A stretch of 59,176 nt of DNA, from positions 1 through 59,176 of the forward strand of contig JAGGRA010000035.1 in the NCBI GenBank assembly GCA_018613035.1. The letters run 5' to 3'. The notes under the pieces were generated by a model. It did not search any database and was not told where the DNA came from. It was given only the letters and a program-made list of their open reading frames with translations. Within the stretch, counting starts at the first letter, position 1, and each line of letters opens with the position of its first letter. Shown here in pieces: positions 45,614 to 53,365 of the stretch. A program made the position numbers and the translations under genes. Source of the DNA: Pseudomonas sp. ISL-84 (GTDB taxonomy: Bacteria > Bacillota > Bacilli > Bacillales > Cytobacillaceae).

Positions 45614-46438
45614 TCAGCAATCTTCTTTTTTGAATTTGGTATTGATGGCATTGATTTCCCCGCCGAGAATGATGATGATTCCCGATATGTAAAACCAGAT
45701 CATCAGTACGATAATGGCTCCGATGCTTCCATAAGTAGCTGAAAAATTACCAAAGCTGCTGACATAGTAAGAGAAAGCGAGCGAGGACAGCACCCAGCCG
45801 ACCGTGGCAAAAAGCGCACCAGGCACCGCACTTATACAGGTCAGCTTCTTATTTGGAGCAATCCAATACAATCCGGTAAACACAATAAACAGGATAATAG
45901 GACTGACAAGCCAGCGCAGCATATTCCATACTGCCAAAAATTGGCCGGACAACCCAAACTCGGAAAATAAAAACAGTCCGATTTGCTTTCCGAATACAGG
46001 CAGAAGCAAAGCCAGTACAAACACAAAAATCATGGCAAAGGTCAACAATATGGCCATTCCTCTTGCAATAAGGAACGGGCGGCTTTCTTTTACGTCATAT
46101 GCCTTATTAAAAGCCCTTACAACGGCATTTATGCCGTTAGAAGCGGACCAAATGGTGGCGATTATCCCAAAAGAAAGCAGTTTTCCATTTTTCTGTGTGA
46201 TTTCGTAAATATTTGTTTCAATCAGCTTCATCGTTTCACCAGGGGCGAAATCACGAATCACACTCAGAATATCCTCCTGGGTAATCGGCAGATACGGAAG
46301 CAAAGTCACTAAAAAAATTAATAAAGGGAAAAGAGAGAGAAGGAAAAAATATGCCAATTGGGCAGCAAGGCCCAGTACATCATCTTCCTCTATTCTTCTC
46401 CATAAGTTTGGAATCAGAGTCGAAAAAGCTCGTCCCAT
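45614..46438 (-). CDS. YihY/BrkB-family membrane protein (YfkH-like)
   Basis: A 274-residue membrane protein with six helices, of the YihY/virulence-factor-BrkB family. The family start DDVLGLAAQLAYFFLLSLFPLLIF (split here: residues 18-25 then 26-41) and the C-terminal SFGNFSATYGSIGAIIVLMIWFYISG region are both present. It corresponds to B. subtilis YfkH. Despite older naming as ribonuclease BN, no enzymatic activity is established for this family. It is followed at 19 bp upstream by the YtxH-like gene, probably cotranscribed. Confidence 0.85.
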   Translation of the reverse strand: MGRAFSTLIPNLWRRIEEDDVLGLAAQLAYFFLLSLFPLLIFLVTLLPYLPITQEDILSVIRDFAPGETMKLIETNIYEITQKNGKLLSFGIIATIWSASNGINAVVRAFNKAYDVKESRPFLIARGMAILLTFAMIFVFVLALLLPVFGKQIGLFLFSEFGLSGQFLAVWNMLRWLVSPIILFIVFTGLYWIAPNKKLTCISAVPGALFATVGWVLSSLAFSYYVSSFGNFSATYGSIGAIIVLMIWFYISGIIIILGGEINAINTKFKKEDC

Positions 46439-46457
46439 TCCAACACCTCACTTGAGT

Positions 46458-46841
46458 TTAATGCGGAGCCCTAACCCTCTCGCCTGCTGCAGATTCCTGT
46501 GGCGTTCCGCTTGATCCCTTCGGCTTAATATCGGAAAATGCCTGTTTTGTATTTTGGACAATTTCTGTTACTTCTGGAGCCATCTCCTTTAACTCCTCAA
46601 CAGTCCCAGTAATAAAAGCCACATCCTCACTTACTTGCTCAATTGCCGTCTTAACCTTAGTTGATACTTCCTTAACCTGGTTAACAGCTTCGCCAGGATG
46701 CTTTAAATAATAACCTACATCACCAGACGTTTTTTTGCAGTTTGAAACAACGGTTTCTCGTGTTGTCTTGTCCAGCATGCTCAAGGCTCCTCCTGCAAGC
46801 GCTCCATATAAAATACCTTTCCAAAACAATGATTTCCCCAT
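46458..46841 (-). CDS. YtxH-like general-stress protein
   Basis: A 127-residue protein with an N-terminal glycine-zipper hydrophobic segment (WKGILYGALAGGALSMLD, residues 8-25) followed by a long amphipathic helix (residues 26-110). It shares this core with the protein at 33980-34672, so the two are paralogues. AAAAGGAG lies before the ATG. It is upstream of the yihY-type gene by 19 bp. Members attach to the membrane and respond to stress in relatives; a defined role is not known. Confidence 0.7.
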   Translation of the reverse strand: MGKSLFWKGILYGALAGGALSMLDKTTRETVVSNCKKTSGDVGYYLKHPGEAVNQVKEVSTKVKTAIEQVSEDVAFITGTVEELKEMAPEVTEIVQNTKQAFSDIKPKGSSGTPQESAAGERVRAPH

Positions 46842-47241
46842 ATTTTATTTCTCCTTTTGCAAAAATATTATATTAAAATTTGATTCAATTTTTCCCATTT
46901 TTCAAAATAACGAAACCTTTCAGTCCGTGAAATTAGTATCGTCTGTATTATGTGCAATCTGTCTCTCCTATATTTTCTACTAATTTCCATTGCAGATGCA
47001 ACCCTTAATTCAGTTGACATTTATTTAAGAACGTGGAAAGATGAAAAGAAAAGCGGAAGGCGCCCGCCTATCGGCGACAAGCATAAGACGAGCCGGCTGA
47101 AAGGTTGTTCTTTAACCTTTTGGACGGATTGCCTTATGACCTCGAGCCGATGGCGCCTGTAGCTAGACAATTTAAAAGCGGAGACCCGTGACCTAACCGT
47201 TACTGCTTCTTCAAATACATAACCATGAGAGGATGTCCGGC
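46842..47241. other. Intergenic stretch with a structured repeat element
   Basis: 400 bp with no protein gene. Its second half contains the inverted-repeat element described separately (47049-47182); the first half is A/T-rich spacer. Confidence 0.5.
47049..47182. repeat. Dispersed hairpin element flanked by 9-bp direct repeats
   Basis: GGCGCC (47059-47064) plus ATCGGC (47070-47075) pair with GCCGATGGCGCC (47146-47157). Inside, GCATAAG pairs with CTTATG, and AAAGGTT pairs with AACCTTT around GTTCTTT. The result is a long stem with inner hairpins. AAAAGCGGA is repeated at 47049-47057 and 47174-47182. I recall very similar AAAAGCGGAAG-beginning elements in other Bacillaceae genomes, but no second copy is in this window. 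Confidence 0.65.
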
Positions 47242-47472
47242 ATGAATAATTTATCGGAAAAATCGGTTGAAAATGTTGAGTTCATGATCGAAGCAATAAA
47301 AGAAAAGTTAAAGGTTTTAAACCTTGGGGCAATTAAGCCATCTCATTTTGATGAAGAAATGTATGAAGAGTTAAAAGACATCTACGATCTTGTTATGAAA
47401 AAAGATTCCTTCAGCCCAAATGAAATGCAGGCATTGGTAGAAGAGCTCGGCAATCTTAGAAAAAATAAATAA
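47242..47472 (+). CDS. yfkK: UPF0435 protein YfkK
   Basis: A 76-residue, largely helical acidic protein of the UPF0435 family (YfkK in B. subtilis). ATG at 47242 was chosen over 47233 because GAGAGG lies 9 nt before the former and abuts the latter. It is flanked by yfkH- and yfkM-like genes, as in B. subtilis. Function unknown. Confidence 0.85.
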   Translation: MNNLSEKSVENVEFMIEAIKEKLKVLNLGAIKPSHFDEEMYEELKDIYDLVMKKDSFSPNEMQALVEELGNLRKNK

Positions 47473-47505
47473 TGTGAATAAAGAAAATATGTTGCTGAAC
47501 CAACA

Positions 47506-47541
47506 AAAAAGCCCTCTGTCACTTCCGGCAGAGGGCTTTTT
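47506..47541. terminator. Bidirectional terminator between yfkK and yfkM
   Basis: AAAAAGCCCTCTG pairs with CAGAGGGCTTTTT around a 10-nt loop. Confidence 0.9.
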
Positions 47542-47550
47542 CCCTTCAAT

Positions 47551-48063
47551 TTATAATAATTTAAGCGCTTCGCGGGTAAAGGCTGGAATATCATCCGGCT
47601 GGCGGCTTGTGACCAGCTGATTCTGGCACACGACTACTTCTGTGTCCTGATAGTTTGCGCCAGCGTATTCCATATCGACTTTAATGGACTTGTAACCTGT
47701 AGCATCGCGGCCTTCCAGCGTTTTCGCTGTGAGTAAGAGCTGAGGCCCGTGGCAGATAGCAAAAACCGGCTTCTTTTCGTCCATAAACGATTTAGCAAAC
47801 TGTACGAAACGTTCATCTGCACGAAGCTGGTCCGGAGAGAACCCGCCTGGCAGAAATAATGCATCAAAGTCCTGTGGGCTTACGTTATCAATGCTCTCAT
47901 CGATTTCGACAGCAGCTTCTCCCTGCTTTCCTTTTACCGTTTTTCCTTTTTCCTTCTCAATCGTTACCACTTTATGACCTGCTTCTTTAAATGATTGCGC
48001 AGGATCTGTATATTCTACATCCTCAAACATATTCGTGATTAAGCACGCAATTTTTTTACTCAT
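47551..48063 (-). CDS. yfkM: DJ-1/PfpI-family protein YfkM (general stress protein 18)
   Basis: A 170-residue DJ-1/PfpI-superfamily protein. The nucleophile elbow is AICHGPQLL (about residues 102-110; Cys catalytic, His next to it), with a Glu near residue 15 (MFEDVEY) and FLPGGFSPDQLR (about 71-82) completing the site. Relatives act as glyoxalase III or deglycase-like enzymes. In B. subtilis YfkM is a sigma-B general stress protein. Monocistronic here. Confidence 0.88.
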   Translation of the reverse strand: MSKKIACLITNMFEDVEYTDPAQSFKEAGHKVVTIEKEKGKTVKGKQGEAAVEIDESIDNVSPQDFDALFLPGGFSPDQLRADERFVQFAKSFMDEKKPVFAICHGPQLLLTAKTLEGRDATGYKSIKVDMEYAGANYQDTEVVVCQNQLVTSRQPDDIPAFTREALKLL

Positions 48064-48163
48064 AGGTAATCCTCTCCTTTGAAAAAATCTTCACATATGG
48101 AGATTTCCCTTATTGGACGTGCTTAAAACGTTAGATTTCAAATTTCACATTTCAGGAGAAGTT

Positions 48164-48895
48164 TTAAAACACCTGGCTGTCCATCCTTCTGGCAAAATCA
48201 ACAAACCTGAATTTGTCCGGCCTATGCCTGGATTCCGTGTATTGGAAGAGTGTTGCGTCATCAAAGTAAATATAATTTTTCACAACGACAATCGCATGGA
48301 AGCCTTCCATATCCAGGAGTTTCCGATCCTCTGCAGTTGGTTCCTCCACTGTAAATTCCTTTTTCGCAAAACTGATTTTTTTCCCTAACTCTCCTTCAAT
48401 ATAGGAAAAAATAGAGCTTTGGCATATTTCCTCCGTTAAGCCGGGCACATATTTCTCGATTAAAAAATCTTTGTCCAATATGATTCTTTCATCTTCAATT
48501 TTTCTGACACGGAAGACTTTCCATACTTTTTCACTTTTTTCAATATGAAGATGCTTCATCGTCTCAGAATCTGGCTGAGTTAAGGAAAACCTATCTACAA
48601 TCGTATCTGCCCGCTGGCCCATTTTCCCAGCCAGCTCTTTAAAGCTTACCAAGCCTGAAATGGGAAATTGCAGTTTTTTCAAATCAAGGACTATCGAGCC
48701 CTTGCCGCGGATTTTTTGGATAAATCCGTTTTGAGCAAGCAAATTCAAGGCCTTTCGAATCGTTTCCCTTGAAGTTGAATACATCTCAGTCAATTCATTT
48801 TCTGATGGCAGAATGGATCTGGCAGGATACTTGCCATCTTGAATATGCTGGGCAAGCTCCTCATATATTAATAAGTATTTATTTCTCATTTTCAT
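48164..48895 (-). CDS. treR: Trehalose operon repressor TreR
   Basis: A 243-residue GntR-family (HutC subfamily) regulator. The winged helix is at about residues 5-70 (LPSENELTEMYSTSRETIRKALNLLAQNGFIQKIRGKGS region), then a UTRA effector domain (about 90-235). Its sequence tracks B. subtilis TreR through LQFPISGLVSFKELA and the C-terminal FQYTESRHRPDKFRFVDFARR. TreR senses trehalose-6-phosphate and represses treP-treA. Those two genes are not adjacent here, so the repressor is separated from its operon. Start uncertain between GTG 48898 and ATG 48895. Confidence 0.9.
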   Translation of the reverse strand: MKMRNKYLLIYEELAQHIQDGKYPARSILPSENELTEMYSTSRETIRKALNLLAQNGFIQKIRGKGSIVLDLKKLQFPISGLVSFKELAGKMGQRADTIVDRFSLTQPDSETMKHLHIEKSEKVWKVFRVRKIEDERIILDKDFLIEKYVPGLTEEICQSSIFSYIEGELGKKISFAKKEFTVEEPTAEDRKLLDMEGFHAIVVVKNYIYFDDATLFQYTESRHRPDKFRFVDFARRMDSQVF

Positions 48896-48962
48896 CACCG
48901 TTTAGTCCTGTTTTATCCCCATTCTACCATTTTTTTAAGGGCTGTATCCTCAAGACCGGTAT

Positions 48963-49952
48963 TTACTTGTTAGACAGCTGTATAAAATACCAGCCGCCTT
49001 CTGTTACAACAGGCTTGAAGGTTTTTACTTTTAAATTTAATTCTTTCGCCATATGGCCGATATCCTCCTCTGTCGGGGTCGGATATAGATTTTCAAAAGC
49101 GGAGAAGAAGCTATTAAAAACACTTGAAAAGGCTTCTCCTTTTTTTGGGTGGAGTATGGGAGTAATGATGGTGATTGAACCACTTCGGCTGAGCCAGCTT
49201 TTCAAACGGGATAAAAGCTGTTTGCGATCCTGAGGCTCGATATAGTGAAGCAAATTGTTAATCATAATCAAATCTGCCTCATATTCAGGTGTATAATCAT
49301 AGACATCGGAAGCGATGATGTGAATATTTTGGTAGTCTCGGCAATTATTTTGGGCTGATTCAGCCACTTCTTCATTCATCTCTATTCCTGTCAGGTCAGC
49401 AGCGGGAAACTTTTGGCTGATCCTGGTCAAATAGCCTCCTTCTCCACAGCCAATGTCAATAATCCGCCTTATCTTGTTTTTACGGATTGTTTTTAAAAGC
49501 CGCGGCAGGGCGAGCTGTTCAAGAAGTGAGGAGGTTCTCGCAACTGTTTGCCCATGTTCTTCATGGTTAAAAATGTTTCTCTTATTAGAACGAAGCAGTT
49601 CCGGATATGAAAGCAGTGTTGGGATATGAAGCTCCATCATTTCTTTCAAAATGATCCCTGTAGACCGGGGATTATCCGGTGTCGAGGGCAAACTGAATTT
49701 GGACGCAGTTTTAATTTTATCCTTCCCTTTCTTTTTTAAATGGCGGATGGCCAGTCCCACCTCCACCCATCTTAAAAGCAGCTCTTCCTGCAGATTCCTG
49801 CTTGATGCCACTTCTTTAACTGTGCTCCATTTCCTGAACTGTGAAAAAAGATCAAGCTCGAAGCCTACATAAGCATGCCAGCTATACAGAAACGGCTGGT
49901 TTTTTTTCATCCAATTCCTTGCCTTAAGTAAACGTACATATTCCTTTATCAT
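48963..49952 (-). CDS. Class I SAM-dependent methyltransferase
   Basis: A 329-residue methyltransferase. An N-terminal helical, dimerisation-like winged domain (about residues 1-130) precedes the SAM-binding fold: IDIGCGEGGYLTRI (about 163-176, motif I), then TGIEMNEEVAESAQ (motif II) and DLIMINNLLHY. This two-part layout is typical of O-methyltransferases acting on aromatic or polyketide substrates. ATG at 49952 was preferred to TTG at 49982, which has no ribosome site. It follows a FAD monooxygenase gene by 17 bp, so the pair likely modifies the same small molecule. Confidence 0.8.
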   Translation of the reverse strand: MIKEYVRLLKARNWMKKNQPFLYSWHAYVGFELDLFSQFRKWSTVKEVASSRNLQEELLLRWVEVGLAIRHLKKKGKDKIKTASKFSLPSTPDNPRSTGIILKEMMELHIPTLLSYPELLRSNKRNIFNHEEHGQTVARTSSLLEQLALPRLLKTIRKNKIRRIIDIGCGEGGYLTRISQKFPAADLTGIEMNEEVAESAQNNCRDYQNIHIIASDVYDYTPEYEADLIMINNLLHYIEPQDRKQLLSRLKSWLSRSGSITIITPILHPKKGEAFSSVFNSFFSAFENLYPTPTEEDIGHMAKELNLKVKTFKPVVTEGGWYFIQLSNK

Positions 49953-49969
49953 CTTTGTCCAACCTTCTT

Positions 49970-51259
49970 TCAGCTTTTCCAAGGATAGTCATCTTTTTCT
50001 GTGTAAAAGTAATTCCTTTTTGCCTTCGAGGAAAGGCCTCTATTTCTTGCAGGCAGCATCCCCGCCTGTACAAAGCGGTCCAAAGCCGATTCGGACCAGT
50101 ACCCAAGCCCGGAGACATTCAGCATTTGTTTAAATTGAAGTGTCTTGTCCCTTTCCATTTGCTTCAACCCTTTCCGGCGAATTCCAGTAATGAATCGGTT
50201 GGAATAGGAGTAAACCAAAGCGGATAGGTGGCTGAGACTGATCATTTTTTCAGCCCGCGGCTTTCGGACTTTTTCATACCACTTCAGCCTGCCGGGTGAA
50301 ATTCTCCCGGTTGAATACATACTTTCATACAATTCCCCAAGGATATCAGCATCCTGGATGGCCATATTCATCCCCTCGCCGGCCATTGGATGGACCGTAT
50401 GGGCGGCATCACCCAATATGGCGTACCTGCCATTCACATATTTATCAGCATAAAAAGCTGTCGGAATCATTAGCTGAATATCACTCCAATCCTTCAGCCT
50501 TGTTACGTACCCCTTCAATTCCGGAAAAAGCTCCAGATAGTTTTGATGAAAATGGTCGATCCCCTTTGCGTGAAACTCCTTATAACTCCCCTTTGGAATC
50601 AGGTAGACAGACCTGACCTTAGCTTTGGGCAGCGGAAATAAACCAAGGAACCGTTCATCTTTTGAAATGATTTTTCCTTCATCCAGCGATTGAGGCCTTG
50701 GAAAAGTGACAGTCAAAAAATGATGGTTATAATCTATTTTTTTAATTTTGCTATTCATTTCTTTTCTGGTAATAGAGTTCCTGCCTTCTGCACCGACATA
50801 GAAATCAGCCTTTACAAAGAGCCTTTCCTTCCTATTCTTCCTCTCTACTATTAAACGCCCATCACAATAGCCTTTTCCGAAAGCACCGGATAAGTACTGA
50901 AAGTTCGGATACTGCAGTGCCTGGCTGAGGAGAATTCTCTTCAGCTTTTCATGTTCGATCATAACGGCATAATCATAGTCTCCCGGCAGTATTCTATAGT
51001 CCATAAAAAACTCATTTTTTCCTTCCTCAAAGGCAATCCTGGAAAAAGAAAAACCATTACATTGAATATCTTTCAGAACATCAAGCTTCTCGAAAATTTG
51101 CAGGCTCTTCGGCTGCAGGAGCTCTCCTTTATAAATGGAAGATGGCTCTTCAAGCTTTTCAATTACCATCACATCGATCTTCGACCTGGCAAGTTTCAGC
51201 CCGAGCGTCAATCCCCCAATCCCTCCTCCAACAACAGCTACCTCGGTATTCAAGGACAT
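49970..51259 (-). CDS. FAD-dependent monooxygenase (UbiH-like)
   Basis: A 429-residue flavin monooxygenase of the PHBH/UbiH class. The FAD fold is VVGGGIGGLTLGLKLA (about residues 8-23). The second FAD motif is YAILGDAAHTVHPMAGEGMN (about 283-302), with the DG-type motif near 150-165 replaced by the YVGAEGRNS region. It should hydroxylate a small aromatic or quinone-like substrate using NAD(P)H and O2. It is the first gene of a pair with the methyltransferase. ATG at 51259 has AAGGTGG about 8 nt upstream. Confidence 0.82.
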   Translation of the reverse strand: MSLNTEVAVVGGGIGGLTLGLKLARSKIDVMVIEKLEEPSSIYKGELLQPKSLQIFEKLDVLKDIQCNGFSFSRIAFEEGKNEFFMDYRILPGDYDYAVMIEHEKLKRILLSQALQYPNFQYLSGAFGKGYCDGRLIVERKNRKERLFVKADFYVGAEGRNSITRKEMNSKIKKIDYNHHFLTVTFPRPQSLDEGKIISKDERFLGLFPLPKAKVRSVYLIPKGSYKEFHAKGIDHFHQNYLELFPELKGYVTRLKDWSDIQLMIPTAFYADKYVNGRYAILGDAAHTVHPMAGEGMNMAIQDADILGELYESMYSTGRISPGRLKWYEKVRKPRAEKMISLSHLSALVYSYSNRFITGIRRKGLKQMERDKTLQFKQMLNVSGLGYWSESALDRFVQAGMLPARNRGLSSKAKRNYFYTEKDDYPWKS

Positions 51260-51497
51260 ACTTCCCACCACCTTTGCCCTTTATTTATCCTCCTTTTTAA
51301 AAAGCAAAACCAATGGATATGCTGATATTACAGTGTTTGGAAGATTTTTATAAACCGTTCTAACGAAAAAAGGAGTATGATTAGGGAAGGCACCTTTATT
51401 TTCAAATTCCTATTTAATCGATAAAATAAAGACATACGAAATAATTCTTTGATCCATCATGGACAATCTATATAGCATTTTATTTGGAGGCATTTCT

Positions 51498-52556
51498 ATG
51501 AGAGAAATTACTGTAGAACAATATATTCAAATGGATAAGGCAGTTCCGGTTGATGTAAGGTCTCCAATTGAATTTGAGGAGTGCAGCATTCCAGGAGCTG
51601 TGAATGTACCGCTTTTCACCAATGAAGAACGTGTGGAAATTGGTACTCTTTATAAAAAAGAGGGCTCTGATGCTGCTAAATGGAGAGCGATGGAGATGGT
51701 TTCACCCAAAATCCCATCCATGCTCGGTAAGATTCGGGACCTGAAAAATAAAGGCTATCAGCCTGTTATCTACTGCTGGCGCGGCGGCATGCGCAGTAAA
51801 TCTGTAGCCACCTTTTTGGCCTATGCAGGCGTGTCTTTCCCTCGTTTAGTTGGGGGATACAGAGCCTACAGGCAATATATTCTTGAAAATACAACTGGGT
51901 TAATTCCTGATCAATCAGTCGTTCTTCATGGCATGACTGGCGTGGGAAAAACGGATGTACTAAAGGTTTTAAGTGAGAGGGGTTATCCTGTCCTAGACCT
52001 TGAAGAAATGGCAGGACACCGCGGCTCGATCTTCGGCTCCTTTGGAATGGGTGACGGCAGCAGCCAAAAAACCTTTGATGCGCTGCTGTATCAAGCACTT
52101 TCAGAGGTTAAGGGTTCTCCATATATCATTATGGAAGCAGAGAGCAAGCGAATCGGCAAGGTCGTTCAGCCAGATGAACTGCTGGATACGAAGAAAACAG
52201 GTATCCACATCGATATGTATGCAGGTATGGAGTCCCGTGTTCAGCGTATTCTCAGAGATTATGTTGAGCCCTATCAAAAGGAAGAATGGTTCAAACCTAA
52301 AGTAAGCGAAAGCCTTTTATTTATCAAAAAAAGACTCAAGGACTATGATATACGTGCCCTGCTTGATGAAGCTGTTGAAAAGGAAAATTATCCACTGTTC
52401 ATTAAGCTATTATTGGAACACTATTATGACCCTCGCTATGCCTTTAAGCAGCATGACTACGAAGGTCAGTTCCATCATGTTAACGCTGATGATGTTAAAG
52501 CAGCAGCCGAACAAGTCATCAAAATCATTGAAACACAAAATGCTCCCGTCCTGTGA
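51498..52556 (+). CDS. mnmH: tRNA 2-selenouridine synthase (MnmH/SelU)
   Basis: A 352-residue MnmH/SelU/YbbB protein, which converts 2-thiouridine at the wobble position of some tRNAs to 2-selenouridine, by way of a geranylated intermediate. An N-terminal rhodanese domain (about residues 1-130) has the catalytic Cys93 in YCWRGGMRSKS. A P-loop domain follows, with GMTGVGKTDVL (about 146-156). ATG at 51498 has GGAGG 7 nt upstream. The selD partner supplying selenophosphate is not in the window. Confidence 0.9.
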   Translation: MREITVEQYIQMDKAVPVDVRSPIEFEECSIPGAVNVPLFTNEERVEIGTLYKKEGSDAAKWRAMEMVSPKIPSMLGKIRDLKNKGYQPVIYCWRGGMRSKSVATFLAYAGVSFPRLVGGYRAYRQYILENTTGLIPDQSVVLHGMTGVGKTDVLKVLSERGYPVLDLEEMAGHRGSIFGSFGMGDGSSQKTFDALLYQALSEVKGSPYIIMEAESKRIGKVVQPDELLDTKKTGIHIDMYAGMESRVQRILRDYVEPYQKEEWFKPKVSESLLFIKKRLKDYDIRALLDEAVEKENYPLFIKLLLEHYYDPRYAFKQHDYEGQFHHVNADDVKAAAEQVIKIIETQNAPVL

Positions 52557-52621
52557 CGCGGAGCATTTATTATAAAAATATCTATATAATTTGGTTATTG
52601 CTGTGGTATGATAATAATATT

Positions 52622-52669
52622 GAACAAATCGTTCTTAATATGGAACCTTTCTGTGAATTCTGCTATAAT
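52622..52669 (+). promoter_or_regulatory. sinR promoter region with palindrome
   Basis: An extended -10, TGCTATAAT (52661-52669), has a weak -35 TGGAAC (52641-52646) at 17 bp. Upstream lies the palindrome GAAC-AAATC-GTTC (52622-52634), extended to GTTCTT, close to the SinR half-site GTTCTYT. Confidence 0.6.
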
Positions 52670-52704
52670 CATATTACATACAATAATAAGGTGTGTGAGG
52701 TACA

Positions 52705-53025
52705 ATGATCGGTGATCGTGTTAAAAAACTTCGCCAAGAAAAAAGAATGTCCTTATCCGAGCTTGCTGAACAGGCTGGTGTGGCCAAGTCTTACCTAAGC
52801 TCTTTAGAACGCAACCTGCAGACAAACCCATCCATACAATTCCTTGAAAAAATTGCAGGTGTATTGAATGTCCCAGTAGACCATTTAATCCATGAGCAAA
52901 TCAACAAGGACGAGCTCGACACGGAATGGATGAAAATCGTAAAGGAAGCGATGGAATCCGGTGTTTCCAAAGAGCAATTCCGCGAGTTTTTGGATTTTAA
53001 TAAGTGGAGAAGCGAACAGAAATAA
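52705..53025 (+). CDS. sinR: Biofilm master regulator SinR
   Basis: A 106-residue Xre-type regulator matching SinR of B. subtilis. The DNA-binding domain (residues 1-66) includes MSLSELAEQAGVAKSYLSSL, then ERNLQTNPSIQFLEKIA. The C-terminal dimerisation helices (about 73-106) contain LDTEWMKIVKEAMESGVSKE, the surface that SinI occupies. In B. subtilis SinR represses exopolysaccharide and matrix operons until SinI binds it. Here sinI is not upstream but downstream on the opposite strand. A hairpin terminator follows at 53034. Confidence 0.93.
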   Translation: MIGDRVKKLRQEKRMSLSELAEQAGVAKSYLSSLERNLQTNPSIQFLEKIAGVLNVPVDHLIHEQINKDELDTEWMKIVKEAMESGVSKEQFREFLDFNKWRSEQK

Positions 53026-53033
53026 AATTTTTT

Positions 53034-53062
53034 GAGCCTGAATTTTTTTCAGGCTCTTTTTT
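53034..53062. terminator. Terminator between sinR and sinI
   Basis: GAGCCTGAA pairs with TTCAGGCTC around a T-run loop; a good T-run follows on the plus strand. Confidence 0.85.
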
Positions 53063-53098
53063 ATAAAAAAACCTTTACCATTACCAATAAAATTTCGT

Positions 53099-53248
53099 TT
53101 ACCTGGCCTTAGTTAAGACTTCCTTCGCTTCATTTTTATGTAGAAATTCACGGATTTCCTCTTTTTCAAGGCCTAAGTTTTTTGCTTCCAAGATCAGCTC
53201 CATCCATTCCATATCAATTCCATCCATTTTTAAACCTATTGCCGCCAC
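53099..53248 (-). CDS. sinI: SinI-type antirepressor
   Basis: A 49-residue protein, easily missed because of its size. Its core MEWMELILEAKNLGLEKEE, then IREFLHKN, follows the SinI/SinR interaction pattern D-x-EW-x-EL-x-x-EAK-(x)6-EEIR-x-[YF]L-x-x-N of B. subtilis SinI (about 57 residues). SinI pairs with SinR and releases it from DNA. It starts with GTG at 53248, where GGGGGG lies 7 nt upstream; an in-frame ATG at 53227 is the alternative. It faces sinR on the opposite strand and is preceded by a riboswitch aptamer. Confidence 0.85.
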   Translation of the reverse strand: MAAIGLKMDGIDMEWMELILEAKNLGLEKEEIREFLHKNEAKEVLTKAR

Positions 53249-53281
53249 AACTATTCCCCCCAAAATACATATCGTATTCCA

Positions 53282-53359
53282 GGCAATCCAGCCATCCTAG
53301 TATTTCCCCTAATACCTTAGACCTGTGACTTTGCGTCCTCATCTTTCAATGAGTTTGCC
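53282..53359 (-). promoter_or_regulatory. GEMM-I (cyclic-di-GMP class I) riboswitch aptamer upstream of sinI
   Basis: On the minus strand the RNA reads, in order: GGCAA (53359-53355, P1 left arm), AC, CTCAT-TGAAAG-ATGAG (53353-53338, a stem with a GAAA tetraloop), GACGCAAAGTCACAGG and TCTAAGG (invariant core and tetraloop receptor), a variable stem (GTATT / AATAC), GGATGGCTGG, and TTGCC (53286-53282, P1 right arm). This matches the GEMM-I consensus element for element. The base after the leading A is G (AAGGCAAA), as in c-di-GMP-binding rather than cGAMP-binding members. Between the aptamer and the GTG is a 7-bp hairpin (GGAATAC / GTATTTT) next to the G-rich ribosome site, so control of translation is plausible. 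Confidence 0.9.
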
Positions 53360-53365
53360 TTTTTC

